DNA from: Streptomyces griseofuscus
GTDB lineage: Bacteria > Actinomycetota > Actinomycetes > Streptomycetales > Streptomycetaceae
Length of the DNA: 64,000 bases
NCBI RefSeq assembly: GCF_014673495.1
Contig: NZ_CP051006.1
Span: forward strand, 6,537,501-6,601,500
Direction: 5' to 3'
The notes below the pieces were generated by a model, which saw nothing but the letters and a program-made list of their open reading frames with translations, was not told where the DNA came from and made no database searches. A program made the translations under genes and the position numbers. The first letter of the stretch is position 1; every line of letters begins with the position of its first letter. Positions 39,937-48,420 of this stretch are shown here, piece after piece.

Positions 39937-40604
39937 GCCTGCCCTCCGCGAGACGGGAAGCGAGTCCGCCCTCCGAGAAGGGCGCCGAGGTCGGCCGGCG
40001 CATCGGCGTCGGCCTGATGTACGGGCTGTGGCGGCCGCGTGTGCTCGGCGCCTGGAAGGTGCCCGCGAGCGGTCCGGTGATCTTCGCCGTCAACCACTCC
40101 CACAACATCGACGGCCCCATGGTCATGGGTGTGGCGCCCCGGCCGACGCACTTCCTGATCAAGAAGGAGGCGTTCATCGGCCCGCTGGGCGCCTTCCTGA
40201 CCGGCATCGGCCAGCTGAAGGTGGACCGCACCGCCGCCGACCGTGCCGCCATCACCCAGGCCCTCGACCTGCTGGCGGCCGGGGGAGTGCTGGGCATCTT
40301 CCCCGAGGGCACCCGGGGCGAGGGCGACTTCGCCTCGCTGCGCGCGGGCCTCGCCTACTTCGCGGTCCGCAGCGGGGCGCCGGTCGTGCCGGTGGCCGTC
40401 ATGGGAAGCTCGGACCGGCCGGGGCGGTTGATAAAGGCGCTGCCCCCGGTGCGCTCGCGCGTGGACGTCGTCTTCGGAGACCCGTTCGACGCGGGCGACG
40501 GATCCGGGCGGCGTACGCGCCGGGCGCTGGACGAGGCGACCGAGCGCATCCAGAAGCAGCTCACCGCCCACCTGGAAAACGCCAGGCGCCTCACCGGGCG
40601 CTAG
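39933..40604 (+). CDS. 1-acyl-sn-glycerol-3-phosphate acyltransferase family protein
   Basis: The 223-aa PlsC-like enzyme has the HX4D motif in AVNHSHNIDGPMVMG and the second motif LGIFPEGTRGEGD. It transfers acyl chains to lysophospholipid at the membrane; its specific substrate is not deducible. The GTG start overlaps the cmk stop (GTGA). Confidence 0.9.
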   Translation: MSLPSARREASPPSEKGAEVGRRIGVGLMYGLWRPRVLGAWKVPASGPVIFAVNHSHNIDGPMVMGVAPRPTHFLIKKEAFIGPLGAFLTGIGQLKVDRTAADRAAITQALDLLAAGGVLGIFPEGTRGEGDFASLRAGLAYFAVRSGAPVVPVAVMGSSDRPGRLIKALPPVRSRVDVVFGDPFDAGDGSGRRTRRALDEATERIQKQLTAHLENARRLTGR

Positions 40605-40697
40605 GCGACACTTGAGTAGTGGATCAGCCCACTGAGGGATAAGCCCACCAGGGCCTGTTCCACCGATCACCACGATGAACAACGAGGTACGGACTTC

Positions 40698-42179
40698 ATG
40701 AACGACGACATCCAGCCCGACGGCTCGGCCGAGCACGAGTACGAGCACGGGGCTCTCGGCGATGCCGAGTACGCGCAGTTCATGGAGCTCGCCGCGGTCG
40801 AGGGCTTCGACATCGAGGACGTCGAGGGCGCCATCGAGGAGGCGGGTCACGGCCCGCTGCCCGTGCTCGCCGTCGTCGGCCGTCCGAATGTCGGCAAGTC
40901 GACCCTGGTCAACCGGATCATCGGCCGCCGCGAGGCGGTCGTCGAGGACAAGCCCGGTGTCACCCGCGACCGCGTCACCTACGAGGCCGAGTGGGCGGGC
41001 CGCCGCTTCAAGGTGGTCGACACCGGCGGCTGGGAGCAGGACGTCCTCGGCATCGACGCCTCCGTGGCCGCCCAGGCCGAGTACGCGATCGAGGCCGCCG
41101 ACGCGGTGGTCTTCGTGGTCGACGCCAAGGTCGGCGCCACCGACACCGACGAGGCGGTCGTACGACTGCTGCGCAAGGCCGGCAAGCCGGTGGTGCTGTG
41201 CGCCAACAAGGTCGACGGCCAGAGCGGCGAGGCCGACGCCTCGTACCTGTGGAGCCTGGGCCTCGGCGAGCCCCACCCCGTCTCCGCGCTGCACGGCCGC
41301 GGCACCGGCGACATGCTGGACGCCGTCCTGGAGGCGCTGCCCGAGGCGCCCGCGCAGTCCTTCGGCACCGCCATCGGCGGCCCCCGCCGCATCGCGCTCA
41401 TCGGCCGCCCGAACGTCGGCAAGTCCTCCCTGCTGAACAAGGTCGCGGGCGAGGAGCGCGTCGTCGTCAACGAGATGGCGGGCACCACCCGCGACCCGGT
41501 CGACGAGATGATCGAACTGGGCGGTGTCACCTGGAAGTTCGTGGACACCGCGGGCATCCGCAAGCGTGTCCACCTCCAGCAGGGCGCCGACTACTACGCC
41601 TCGCTGCGCACCGCCGCCGCGGTGGAGAAGGCCGAGGTCGCGGTCGTCCTGATCGACGCCTCGGAGAACATCTCCGTGCAGGACCAGCGGATCGTCACCA
41701 TGGCCGTGGAGGCGGGCCGTGCGATCGTCGTCGCCTTCAACAAGTGGGACACGCTGGACGAGGAGCGCCGCTACTACCTGGAGCGGGAGATCGAGACCGA
41801 GCTGGCCCAGATCGCCTGGGCGCCCCGGGTGAATGTGTCGGCGCGCACCGGCCGCCACATGGAGAAGCTGGTCCCGGCCATCGAGACCGCCCTCGCCGGC
41901 TGGGAGACCCGCGTTCCCACCGGCCGGCTCAACGCCTTCCTGGGCGAGCTGGTCGCGGCCCACCCGCACCCGGTCCGGGGCGGCAAGCAGCCGCGCATCC
42001 TCTTCGGCACCCAGGCCGGCACCAAGCCCCCGCGCTTCGTGCTCTTCGCCTCCGGCTTCATCGAGGCGGGCTACCGGCGCTTCATCGAGCGCCGGCTGCG
42101 CGAGGAGTTCGGCTTCGAGGGCACCCCGATCCATATCTCGGTGCGGGTGCGCGAGAAGCGCGGCTCGAAGAAGAAGTAA
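40698..42179 (+). CDS. der: Ribosome biogenesis GTPase Der (EngA)
   Basis: The 493-aa protein has an acidic N-terminal tail and two tandem G domains. The G1 motifs are GRPNVGKST (61-69) and GRPNVGKSS (236-244), with NKVDG and NKWD as the G4 motifs, and a C-terminal KH-like domain ends VRVREKRGSKKK. Der assists 50S assembly. It closes the conserved block and is followed by a very strong terminator. Confidence 0.97.
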   Translation: MNDDIQPDGSAEHEYEHGALGDAEYAQFMELAAVEGFDIEDVEGAIEEAGHGPLPVLAVVGRPNVGKSTLVNRIIGRREAVVEDKPGVTRDRVTYEAEWAGRRFKVVDTGGWEQDVLGIDASVAAQAEYAIEAADAVVFVVDAKVGATDTDEAVVRLLRKAGKPVVLCANKVDGQSGEADASYLWSLGLGEPHPVSALHGRGTGDMLDAVLEALPEAPAQSFGTAIGGPRRIALIGRPNVGKSSLLNKVAGEERVVVNEMAGTTRDPVDEMIELGGVTWKFVDTAGIRKRVHLQQGADYYASLRTAAAVEKAEVAVVLIDASENISVQDQRIVTMAVEAGRAIVVAFNKWDTLDEERRYYLEREIETELAQIAWAPRVNVSARTGRHMEKLVPAIETALAGWETRVPTGRLNAFLGELVAAHPHPVRGGKQPRILFGTQAGTKPPRFVLFASGFIEAGYRRFIERRLREEFGFEGTPIHISVRVREKRGSKKK

Positions 42180-42186
42180 CCGCCGT

Positions 42187-42235
42187 ACGACGCGAAGGGC
42201 GGCCCCTGTCCGACAGGGGCCGCCCTTCGCGTCGT
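42187..42235. terminator. Bidirectional terminator after der
   Basis: A perfect 23-bp stem (42187-42209 with 42213-42235) has a 3-nt loop. It lies between der and the convergent gene ending at 42243 and can serve both. Confidence 0.9.
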
Positions 42236-42242
42236 AACGGTG

Positions 42243-42641
42243 TCACGCGCCGCGGCGCGGTCCTGGAGGCAGTGCGGCGGGCACATGGTGCATCCCGGTG
42301 TCCTGCTGCGGCCGCCCGATGGTGCCGACGCGCTGCCACTGCGACTGCTGGCGGGCGCTGTAGGCCCCCGCGCTGTAGGCGCTGTACGAGCTGCTGAACG
42401 AGCCCGCCCGATGGCCGCCGTACGACCAACCGGTGCGGTCCGGCAGGCCGAAGGGGACGAACCTCATCCCCTCCTCGCCGCTGCGGTCGCCCGGCAGCGT
42501 GCGGAACGCCTTGACCCACTCCGAGGCGAGCATGTCGAAGATCGGCGTGGCCGACGCACCACCCGCCCCTTCGTGCCCCGTCCGGGCGGACGGAACGGAG
42601 GAGAACGAGGACCGTCGGGGCGAAGTGTCGTATGCGTGCAC
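42243..42641 (-). CDS. Unrecognised 132-aa protein
   Basis: Codons from about 42540 down show the strong G/C third-position bias of real Streptomyces genes. A segment PIFDMLASEWVKAFRTLPGD is followed by a Ser/Tyr/Ala-rich stretch (GSFSSSYSAYSAGAYSARQQ) and a Gln/Pro-rich end. I do not recognise a family. The GTG at 42641 has no clear SD and the N-terminal 30 codons are less biased, so the start may be further in (ATG 42533). Confidence 0.55.
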   Translation of the reverse strand: MHAYDTSPRRSSFSSVPSARTGHEGAGGASATPIFDMLASEWVKAFRTLPGDRSGEEGMRFVPFGLPDRTGWSYGGHRAGSFSSSYSAYSAGAYSARQQSQWQRVGTIGRPQQDTGMHHVPAALPPGPRRGA

Positions 42642-42720
42642 GTATGTCCAAACGACAGCGCGCGAGAAGAGATGCGGTTTCGCAACCTTCCTTTGGCCGC
42701 GGCCCCTTGAACGCGCGGGC

Positions 42721-43503
42721 TCAGGTCCCCGCGAGCGGGAGCGCCGCCGCGACCAGCCGGCCGTAGGCCGCCGCCTTGTCGAGCGAGTCGCGCAGCAGGT
42801 CCTCGCGCGGCTGGCGGCCGATGGAGCCCACCGGCGCGGCGAACATCAGCACCTGCTGGTGCTTGTTGGCCGCGGCCCGCCAGCCGTCGGTGACCTGGAG
42901 CGGCTGATGGGCCTGCCACCAGGCGACCGGGTGGCCGCCGGGCGGGCCCGGCTGGAGGACCGCGTGCAGCTGGCCGACCGCCAGCAGCACCGACCAGCCG
43001 TGCAGCACCGGCGGGACGGCGGCCAGCTCGGTCACCGGCATGAAGCCCTGCTCGATGAGGAGCGGCAGGAAGTCGTCCCCGGGGCCGACGGTGCCGGGGC
43101 GCACGATGGGCGAGGTGGGCTCGACCACCAGGGCGGGGTGCAACTCGCCCTCGATCAGGACGAGTCCGCTGGTCACACCGAGCACCGCCTGCTCGGGCAC
43201 GGGCCGCTGCGGCTCGCCGCCCTCGGCCTGTGCGCCGATGGAGCGGACGGCGCCCTGCAACTGCTCCTCGGTGACCTGGACGACCTGCGAGGGCAGGCAG
43301 CTGGCGTGGGCGAAGGCGAGGACCGCGGTCTCCTCGCCGACGAAGAGAACGGTGCTGGTGCGCTCCTGCTCGGAGTCGCCCGGGGTGCGGCAGGACGTGC
43401 AGTCGTAACTGCCCGGGGCGTTCTCTCCGGCGAGCAGCCGGTCGGCTTCTTCGTCGCCGATCTCGGCGCGTACGGCGTCACTGACGTCGAGCATGCGCGG
43501 CAC
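42721..43503 (-). CDS. Conserved-looking protein of unknown function, CxxC-containing
   Basis: The 260-aa soluble protein begins VPRMLDVSDAVRAEIGDEEA and has an early CTSCRTPGD, where CxxC could bind metal. The middle (TVLFVGEETAVLAFAHASCL, SGLVLIEGELHPALVVEPTS) looks like a folded alpha/beta domain. I cannot name the family. GTG 43503 follows aaggga with 7-nt spacing. Confidence 0.8.
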   Translation of the reverse strand: MPRMLDVSDAVRAEIGDEEADRLLAGENAPGSYDCTSCRTPGDSEQERTSTVLFVGEETAVLAFAHASCLPSQVVQVTEEQLQGAVRSIGAQAEGGEPQRPVPEQAVLGVTSGLVLIEGELHPALVVEPTSPIVRPGTVGPGDDFLPLLIEQGFMPVTELAAVPPVLHGWSVLLAVGQLHAVLQPGPPGGHPVAWWQAHQPLQVTDGWRAAANKHQQVLMFAAPVGSIGRQPREDLLRDSLDKAAAYGRLVAAALPLAGT

Positions 43504-44043
43504 GGGTGGCTCCCTTGGGATGCGTGCGGGACCGGTCGGGTGGCTCCCGGCCGATGAGCCCCAGGGTTCCGGGCTCATGAAGAAGACAACGGGCGTCCTG
43601 TGGTGGGGGTCACGCATGGCGGAGCATCGGTTCGAATCAACCGTCACAGCTGATCACCCAGAGTGTGGAATCGGCCACTCATCGTCAACTCTGTGGTGGG
43701 TCAGGCTACTTGAACGGGTGAAGTGGGTCACAGGGAGTCGTCGGACGGGGGCGAAAAATCAGTAAATCAGCGTATGTAGTGGGTGGCCGGAAATCGCCGA
43801 TACCAGCGGTAACTGCGAACTGGCCTGGCACGACGGTCATTTGGTTGATGTCCGGCACACGCTTTCTCTACATTCCTCCGCCGTGTGCAACGAGCACCGC
43901 TCGGGTTCGTCCGTCACCCGGCACCGGCAACGCGTCATCGCCGGCACCGGGGGGCACGGACGGGGCGGGCGCGAGGAACCGCGGTCCTGCGCGGCGAGCC
44001 GCGCTCCGCCCGGGGGAACCCGGGTTCTTGGAGAGGGAGTTAT
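43504..44043 (+). promoter_or_regulatory. Long leader region upstream of the Rpf-like gene
   Basis: About 540 bp lie between divergent genes. A possible promoter is TTGATG (43845-43850), an 18-bp spacer and TACATT (43869-43874), which would leave a leader of about 165 nt containing GC-rich hairpins (for example gcgcggcgagccgcgc near 43990). Rpf genes in Streptomyces are often under a c-di-AMP (ydaO) riboswitch, but its conserved core was not found. No gene is seen. Confidence 0.4.
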
Positions 44044-44715
44044 ATGTCCGAGTGTGCCGATACCAGCCGTACCACCACCCGTGACGACAGCGCCCGCAGA
44101 GGCCGCACGACGGCCGTGCTCGCCGGCGCCGCGCTGCTGGCCCCGCTGGGGCTGCTGGCCGCGACCGGCAGCGCAGCCGCCGCGGACAACGGGGTGTGGG
44201 ACCGCATCGCCCAGTGCGAGAGCGGCGGCAACTGGCACATCAACACCGGCAACGGCTACTACGGAGGACTCCAGTTCTCCGCCCACACCTGGAGCGCGTA
44301 CGGCGGTGGCGCCTACGCCTCGACCGCCGACCGGGCCTCCAGGAGCGCGCAGATCGCCGTCGCGACACGGGTCCAGCGGGCCCAGGGCTGGGGCGCCTGG
44401 CCGGTCTGCTCCGGCCGCGCGGGAGCCATGGGCTCCGCCCCCTCACCGGTGAGCCTCGACAAGGGCAGCACGACGAAGAAGTCGGCGCCGTCCAGGACAC
44501 CGAGGACCTCGAACACCTCGAACACTCCGAAGACCTCGAAGGCACCGAGCCACCCCTCCCGCGGCACCGGCGGCTACACCGTGCGCCGGGGCGACACCCT
44601 GTCCGGGATCGCCGCGCGGCACGGCGTCGGCTGGCGCCACCTGTACGCGGCGAACCGGTCCGTCATCGGCACCGACCCGGCTCTCATCGTCCCGGGAACG
44701 CACTTGGCCCTCTGA
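44044..44715 (+). CDS. Resuscitation-promoting-factor-like transglycosylase with LysM
   Basis: The 223-aa secreted protein has a signal peptide ending near AATGSAAAA, then an Rpf domain (GVWDRIAQCESGGNWHINTG, with the catalytic Glu in CESGGNW). A Thr/Ser/Lys/Pro linker leads to a C-terminal LysM domain (YTVRRGDTLSGIAARHGVGW). It would cleave peptidoglycan glycan strands during germination or growth. ATG 44044 follows agggag. Confidence 0.92.
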   Translation: MSECADTSRTTTRDDSARRGRTTAVLAGAALLAPLGLLAATGSAAAADNGVWDRIAQCESGGNWHINTGNGYYGGLQFSAHTWSAYGGGAYASTADRASRSAQIAVATRVQRAQGWGAWPVCSGRAGAMGSAPSPVSLDKGSTTKKSAPSRTPRTSNTSNTPKTSKAPSHPSRGTGGYTVRRGDTLSGIAARHGVGWRHLYAANRSVIGTDPALIVPGTHLAL

Positions 44716-44722
44716 GCCGCGC

Positions 44723-46408
44723 TCACTTCCGTGCCCGACGGCCCCTCGGCTCCGGCCGGGGGGCCTCGGCCGCGTACGCCGGGTGATGCAGATCGAACGC
44801 CGGCGACTCCGAGCGGATCCTCGGCAGCGTCACGAAGTTGTGCCGCGGCGGGGGACAGGACGTCGCCCACTCCAGGGAACGGCCGTAGCCCCAGGGGTCG
44901 TCGGTGTCGACCTTCTCGCCGTGACGGGCCGTCTTCCAGACGTTGTAGAGGAAGGGGAGCGTGGAGAGGCCGAGGAGGAACGCGCCGATGGAGGACACGG
45001 TGTTGAGCGCCGTGAAGCCGTCCGCCGCCAGATAGTCGGCGTACCGGCGCGGCATCCCCTCCGCCCCCAGCCAGTGCTGCACCAGGAACGTCGTGTGGAA
45101 GCCGACGAACAGCGTCCAGAACTGGATCTTCCCCAGCCGCTCGTCCAGCATCTTCCCGGTGAACTTCGGCCACCAGAAGGCGAACCCGCCGAACACCGCG
45201 AAGACGACCGTGCCGAAGACGACGTAGTGGAAGTGCGCGACCACGAAGTACGAGTCCGTGACATGGAAGTCCATCGGGGGCGACGCGAGGATCACCCCGG
45301 TCAGCCCGCCGAACAGGAACGTCACCAGGAAGCCCAGCGCCCACAGCATCGGTGTCTCGAAGGACAGCGAGCCGTGGATCATCGTGCCGGTCCAGTTGAA
45401 GAACTTCACCCCGGTCGGCACCGCGATCAGGAACGACATGAAGGAGAAGAACGGCAGCAGCACCGCGCCCGTCGCGAACATGTGGTGCGCCCACACCACG
45501 ATCGACAGGCCGGTGATCGTCATCGTCGCGCCGACCAGCGTCACATATCCGAAGATCGGCTTGCGGCTGAAGACCGGGATGATCTCCGTGACGATCCCGA
45601 AGAACGGCAGCGCGATGATGTAGACCTCGGGATGCCCGAAGAACCAGAACAGGTGCTGCCACAGCAGCGCCCCGCCGTTCGCCGCCTCGAACACCTGCGC
45701 CCCGAACCGCCGGTCCGCCTCCAGCACCAGCAGCGCCGCCGCCAGCACCGGGAAAGCCAGCAGGATCAGGATCGAGGTGAACAGGGTGTTCCAGGTGAAG
45801 ACCGGCATCCGGAACATCGTCATGCCCGGCGCCCGCATCGCGATGATCGTGGTGATGAAGTTGACCGCGCCGAGGATCGTCCCGAACCCGGACAGCGCGA
45901 GCCCCATGATCCACAGGTCGGGGCCGATCCCGGGGGAGTGCGTCGCGTCGTTGAGCGGCGCGTAGGCGAACCAGCCGTAGTCGGCGGGCCCGTCAGGCGA
46001 GAGCAGGGACCCCAGCACGATCAGCCCGCCGAACAGGAAGAACCAGTACGACAGCATGTTCAGCCGGGGGAAGGCCACGTCCGGGGCGCCGATCTGGAGC
46101 GGCATCAGCTCATTGGCGAACCCCGCGAAGCTCGGCGTCGCGAACAGCAGCAGCATGATCGTGCCGTGCAGCGTGAACAACTGGTCGTACCGCTCCGCGC
46201 TCATCAGCTGGAGCCCCGGCCGGGCGAGTTCGGCGCGCATCAACAGCGCCATCACCCCGGCGGCCAGGAAGAAGCCGAAGCCGGTGATCAGATACAGATG
46301 GCCGATCTTCTTGTGGTCCGTGGTGGTGAGCCAGTCCACCACCACCCGGCCCGCCCGCGGCCGGTCGCGCACCGGTCCCGGCGTCGCGTGCGCGGTCTCG
46401 GTCCCCAT
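44723..46408 (-). CDS. ctaD: Cytochrome c oxidase subunit I, stand-alone paralogue
   Basis: The 561-aa membrane protein has twelve or so spans and all heme-copper signatures: the low-spin heme His in TLHGTIMLLLF, CuB site WFFGHPEVYIIALP with the cross-linked Tyr, VVWAHHMF, and heme a3 ligand VVAHFHYV. ATG 46408 follows aggggcg; upstream codons lack family match. No ctaC, ctaE, ctaF or qcr genes are nearby, so it is an extra copy outside the main oxidase operon or an alternative isoform. Confidence 0.93.
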   Translation of the reverse strand: MGTETAHATPGPVRDRPRAGRVVVDWLTTTDHKKIGHLYLITGFGFFLAAGVMALLMRAELARPGLQLMSAERYDQLFTLHGTIMLLLFATPSFAGFANELMPLQIGAPDVAFPRLNMLSYWFFLFGGLIVLGSLLSPDGPADYGWFAYAPLNDATHSPGIGPDLWIMGLALSGFGTILGAVNFITTIIAMRAPGMTMFRMPVFTWNTLFTSILILLAFPVLAAALLVLEADRRFGAQVFEAANGGALLWQHLFWFFGHPEVYIIALPFFGIVTEIIPVFSRKPIFGYVTLVGATMTITGLSIVVWAHHMFATGAVLLPFFSFMSFLIAVPTGVKFFNWTGTMIHGSLSFETPMLWALGFLVTFLFGGLTGVILASPPMDFHVTDSYFVVAHFHYVVFGTVVFAVFGGFAFWWPKFTGKMLDERLGKIQFWTLFVGFHTTFLVQHWLGAEGMPRRYADYLAADGFTALNTVSSIGAFLLGLSTLPFLYNVWKTARHGEKVDTDDPWGYGRSLEWATSCPPPRHNFVTLPRIRSESPAFDLHHPAYAAEAPRPEPRGRRARK

Positions 46409-46835
46409 CGCTCGCCCCTTCGCGTCGTCGCGCCCCGGGCCCGCACCGGCGGTCCGCCGCGGTCGGCGGGCCTGGTACCCGGGAGCGCCCGCGGTACGCA
46501 CACCCCACACCGGCATGTGCGGAATCCGTGAATTTTCCTATGCGGTGTCAGCTCCGGTGGCATAGCGCGGGATTCCGCCGGGGAATCATGCTCCCGGGGC
46601 CCGTCCCGATCTTCATCACGGCACTTTCCGCCGGGTAATTCGAGGGGGCGGCACGACACGCGGGAATTCAGTTCGAATCCCCCGGCCGGCGGTACGGAAA
46701 CCCCCGATCGTGTGAGGAAGTTCGACCGAAACGAGACCCCGGAAGCTGTGACAGAAGTGTGACGGGAGTCTGGTCCTGCTCTTACCCTGCCGCTCCCGGC
46801 TTCCGTCACCGCGTGTGTCGCCCTAGCGTGGCCGT
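46409..46835. other. Intergenic region between ctaD and the I78-like gene
   Basis: This 427-bp divergent gap contains no gene. Near its right end TAGCGT (46824-46829) precedes the ATG at 46836 by 12 nt, fitting a leaderless transcript. A near-direct repeat, tgtgacagaagtgtgac, lies around 46747-46763. Confidence 0.45.
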
Positions 46836-47051
46836 ATGGCACCGATTCCCACTCCGCCAGCGGAGCCCCAGGACAGCCCGGACGGGTACGTCGGCCTCGA
46901 CGCCGAGCAGGCCGAGCGGCGCGCCCGGGAGCGCGGCTGGTCGACCGTGCGCGCGCTGCCGCCGGGCGCGATCATCACCATGGAGTACCGGATGGGGCGG
47001 CTCAACTTCGAGGTGCGCGACGGCCGGGTGGCCCGCGCCTGGAAGGGCTGA
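46836..47051 (+). CDS. I78-family peptidase-inhibitor-like small protein
   Basis: The 71-aa protein resembles the I78 inhibitor fold: GLDAEQAERRARERGWSTVR, then the PPGAIITMEYRMGRLNFEVR strand pair and DGRVARAWKG. No signal peptide is visible, so it may act inside the cell. No SD is present; TAGCGT 12 nt upstream suggests leaderless translation. A terminator follows. Confidence 0.72.
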   Translation: MAPIPTPPAEPQDSPDGYVGLDAEQAERRARERGWSTVRALPPGAIITMEYRMGRLNFEVRDGRVARAWKG

Positions 47052-47077
47052 CCGGTCCCGCCGCGACCGCGGACGGC

Positions 47078-47116
47078 GCGAAGGCCCCGCTCCCGGGGAG
47101 GGAGCGGGGCCTTCGC
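47078..47116 (+). terminator. Hairpin terminator
   Basis: A perfect 17-bp stem (47078-47094 with 47100-47116) with a 5-nt loop lies between the I78-like gene and the convergent PAP2 gene. Confidence 0.85.
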
Positions 47117-47156
47117 CGTGGCGTGGGGCCCGTGGTGCGTACCGTCGCCCGGGTCC

Positions 47157-48182
47157 TCAGCCGCCCGTCAGCGGGCGGGCCGGGGAGGCGCCGCGCGGTG
47201 CCCGGTCGGCGCCGGGCGGGCGGCGGGGGCCCGCCGGGGTGACCGGGCTGCGTTCCGAACGGGCCGTGTGCGGGCTGGGCGCGAGATGCGCCAGGCCCCG
47301 GGAGGCGCGGGTCGAGGAGACCGGCTCGCGGGCCGGCGCGGACTGCTCGGCCGAGGCGCCGCGCGGCCCGGCGAGCACCACCGGGGCGACGGGGGCGACC
47401 GGTTCGGACACCGGCCGGGTGCGCCGGGCGCGCCAGCGGTCGCGCAGGTCGAACAGCCACGCCTCGGTGCGTGCGATCAGCGACTCGAACCAGGGCAGGG
47501 CGAGCAGGATCAGCAGGCCGGCGGCCCAGCCGAGGAGCACATCGCTGAGCCAGTGCGTACCGAGGTAGACGGTGGTGAGGCCGACGCCGAGCGAGGTGAT
47601 CGCGGAGACGGCCGAGAGCCAGCGGCGGGTGCGGGGGGTGGAGGCCAGGTAGGCCAGGATGCCCCAGGTGACCACCGCGTTGGCGGTGTGGCCGCTGGGA
47701 AATATATCGCCGCCCCTGACCATCTCGTTCGAGCCGATCACGGTCGCGTAGTGCGGACCGAGCCGCCCCATGCCGTACTTGGCGGCGCCGACCGTGATGT
47801 TCAGCAGCAGCAGCGAGGTGGCGAGGGTGAGCAGCGGGCGGAGCGTGTGCTGCCGCCAGGAGCGCCAGCCGAGCCAGGCCGCGACCATCACCGCGGTGGG
47901 GCCGCGCTGGCCGAGCACCACGTAGTAGTCGAGGAAGGCGTGGATCTGCGGCCACTGCTGGTACGGCCGGAAGAACATGACCTGCCAGTCGAGCCGGACG
48001 AGCCAGGAGGTGGTCACCACGGCCCACACGATCGCCAGGTAGAAGGCGAGGGTCGCGGAGAACAGCACGACCCGGTGCCGGCTCATCACCGGCACATCGA
48101 TATGGGCCGGCCGTTCCGGCTCGCGGTCCAGCCTGGCGAACACCCGGTCCAGACGCCGGGTGAGGTTCCGTTCGGTACGCAC
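47157..48182 (-). CDS. PAP2-family membrane phosphatase
   Basis: The 341-aa protein has about five or six membrane spans and the three PAP2 motifs: KYGMGRLGP, FPSGHTAN and TVYLGTHWLSDVL. It would dephosphorylate lipid phosphates such as phosphatidate or undecaprenyl diphosphate. A cytoplasmic Pro/Ala/Arg-rich tail of about 80 residues follows. GTG 48182 has no clear SD. The rare codons ATA and TTT occur next to the active-site motif (47700 region). Confidence 0.9.
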   Translation of the reverse strand: MRTERNLTRRLDRVFARLDREPERPAHIDVPVMSRHRVVLFSATLAFYLAIVWAVVTTSWLVRLDWQVMFFRPYQQWPQIHAFLDYYVVLGQRGPTAVMVAAWLGWRSWRQHTLRPLLTLATSLLLLNITVGAAKYGMGRLGPHYATVIGSNEMVRGGDIFPSGHTANAVVTWGILAYLASTPRTRRWLSAVSAITSLGVGLTTVYLGTHWLSDVLLGWAAGLLILLALPWFESLIARTEAWLFDLRDRWRARRTRPVSEPVAPVAPVVLAGPRGASAEQSAPAREPVSSTRASRGLAHLAPSPHTARSERSPVTPAGPRRPPGADRAPRGASPARPLTGG

Positions 48183-48420
48183 CCAATCGACGTTACAGCG
48201 AGTGAGCTGTGGTCCCGGTCGAAACAGCGTCTTTGTGATGACGATGTGATGTGGGAAACCTCTCAAGGGCGGCCGAATTTCACGGGATTCCGCAATCCGG
48301 TGAGGCCGTCCTCTGTAATTCCTTTGATCATGCCGGGTGTTGTTTATATGGCACTTATAAATGCGTTAACCCGGTCCTGGGTCGCAATTCCCCGGGGCGT
48401 CATCGGGCCGCCGGAGTGGA

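Noticed and set aside
43615..43660. A T-arm-like ggttcgaatc that could indicate a tRNA
   Set aside because: The T-stem does not pair and no acceptor stem or D-arm surrounds it. No tRNA was found in the window.
43860..44043. c-di-AMP (ydaO) riboswitch before the Rpf-like gene
   Set aside because: It would be expected biologically, but the conserved core sequences were not found; the leader only has ordinary GC-rich hairpins and ggggaacccggg.
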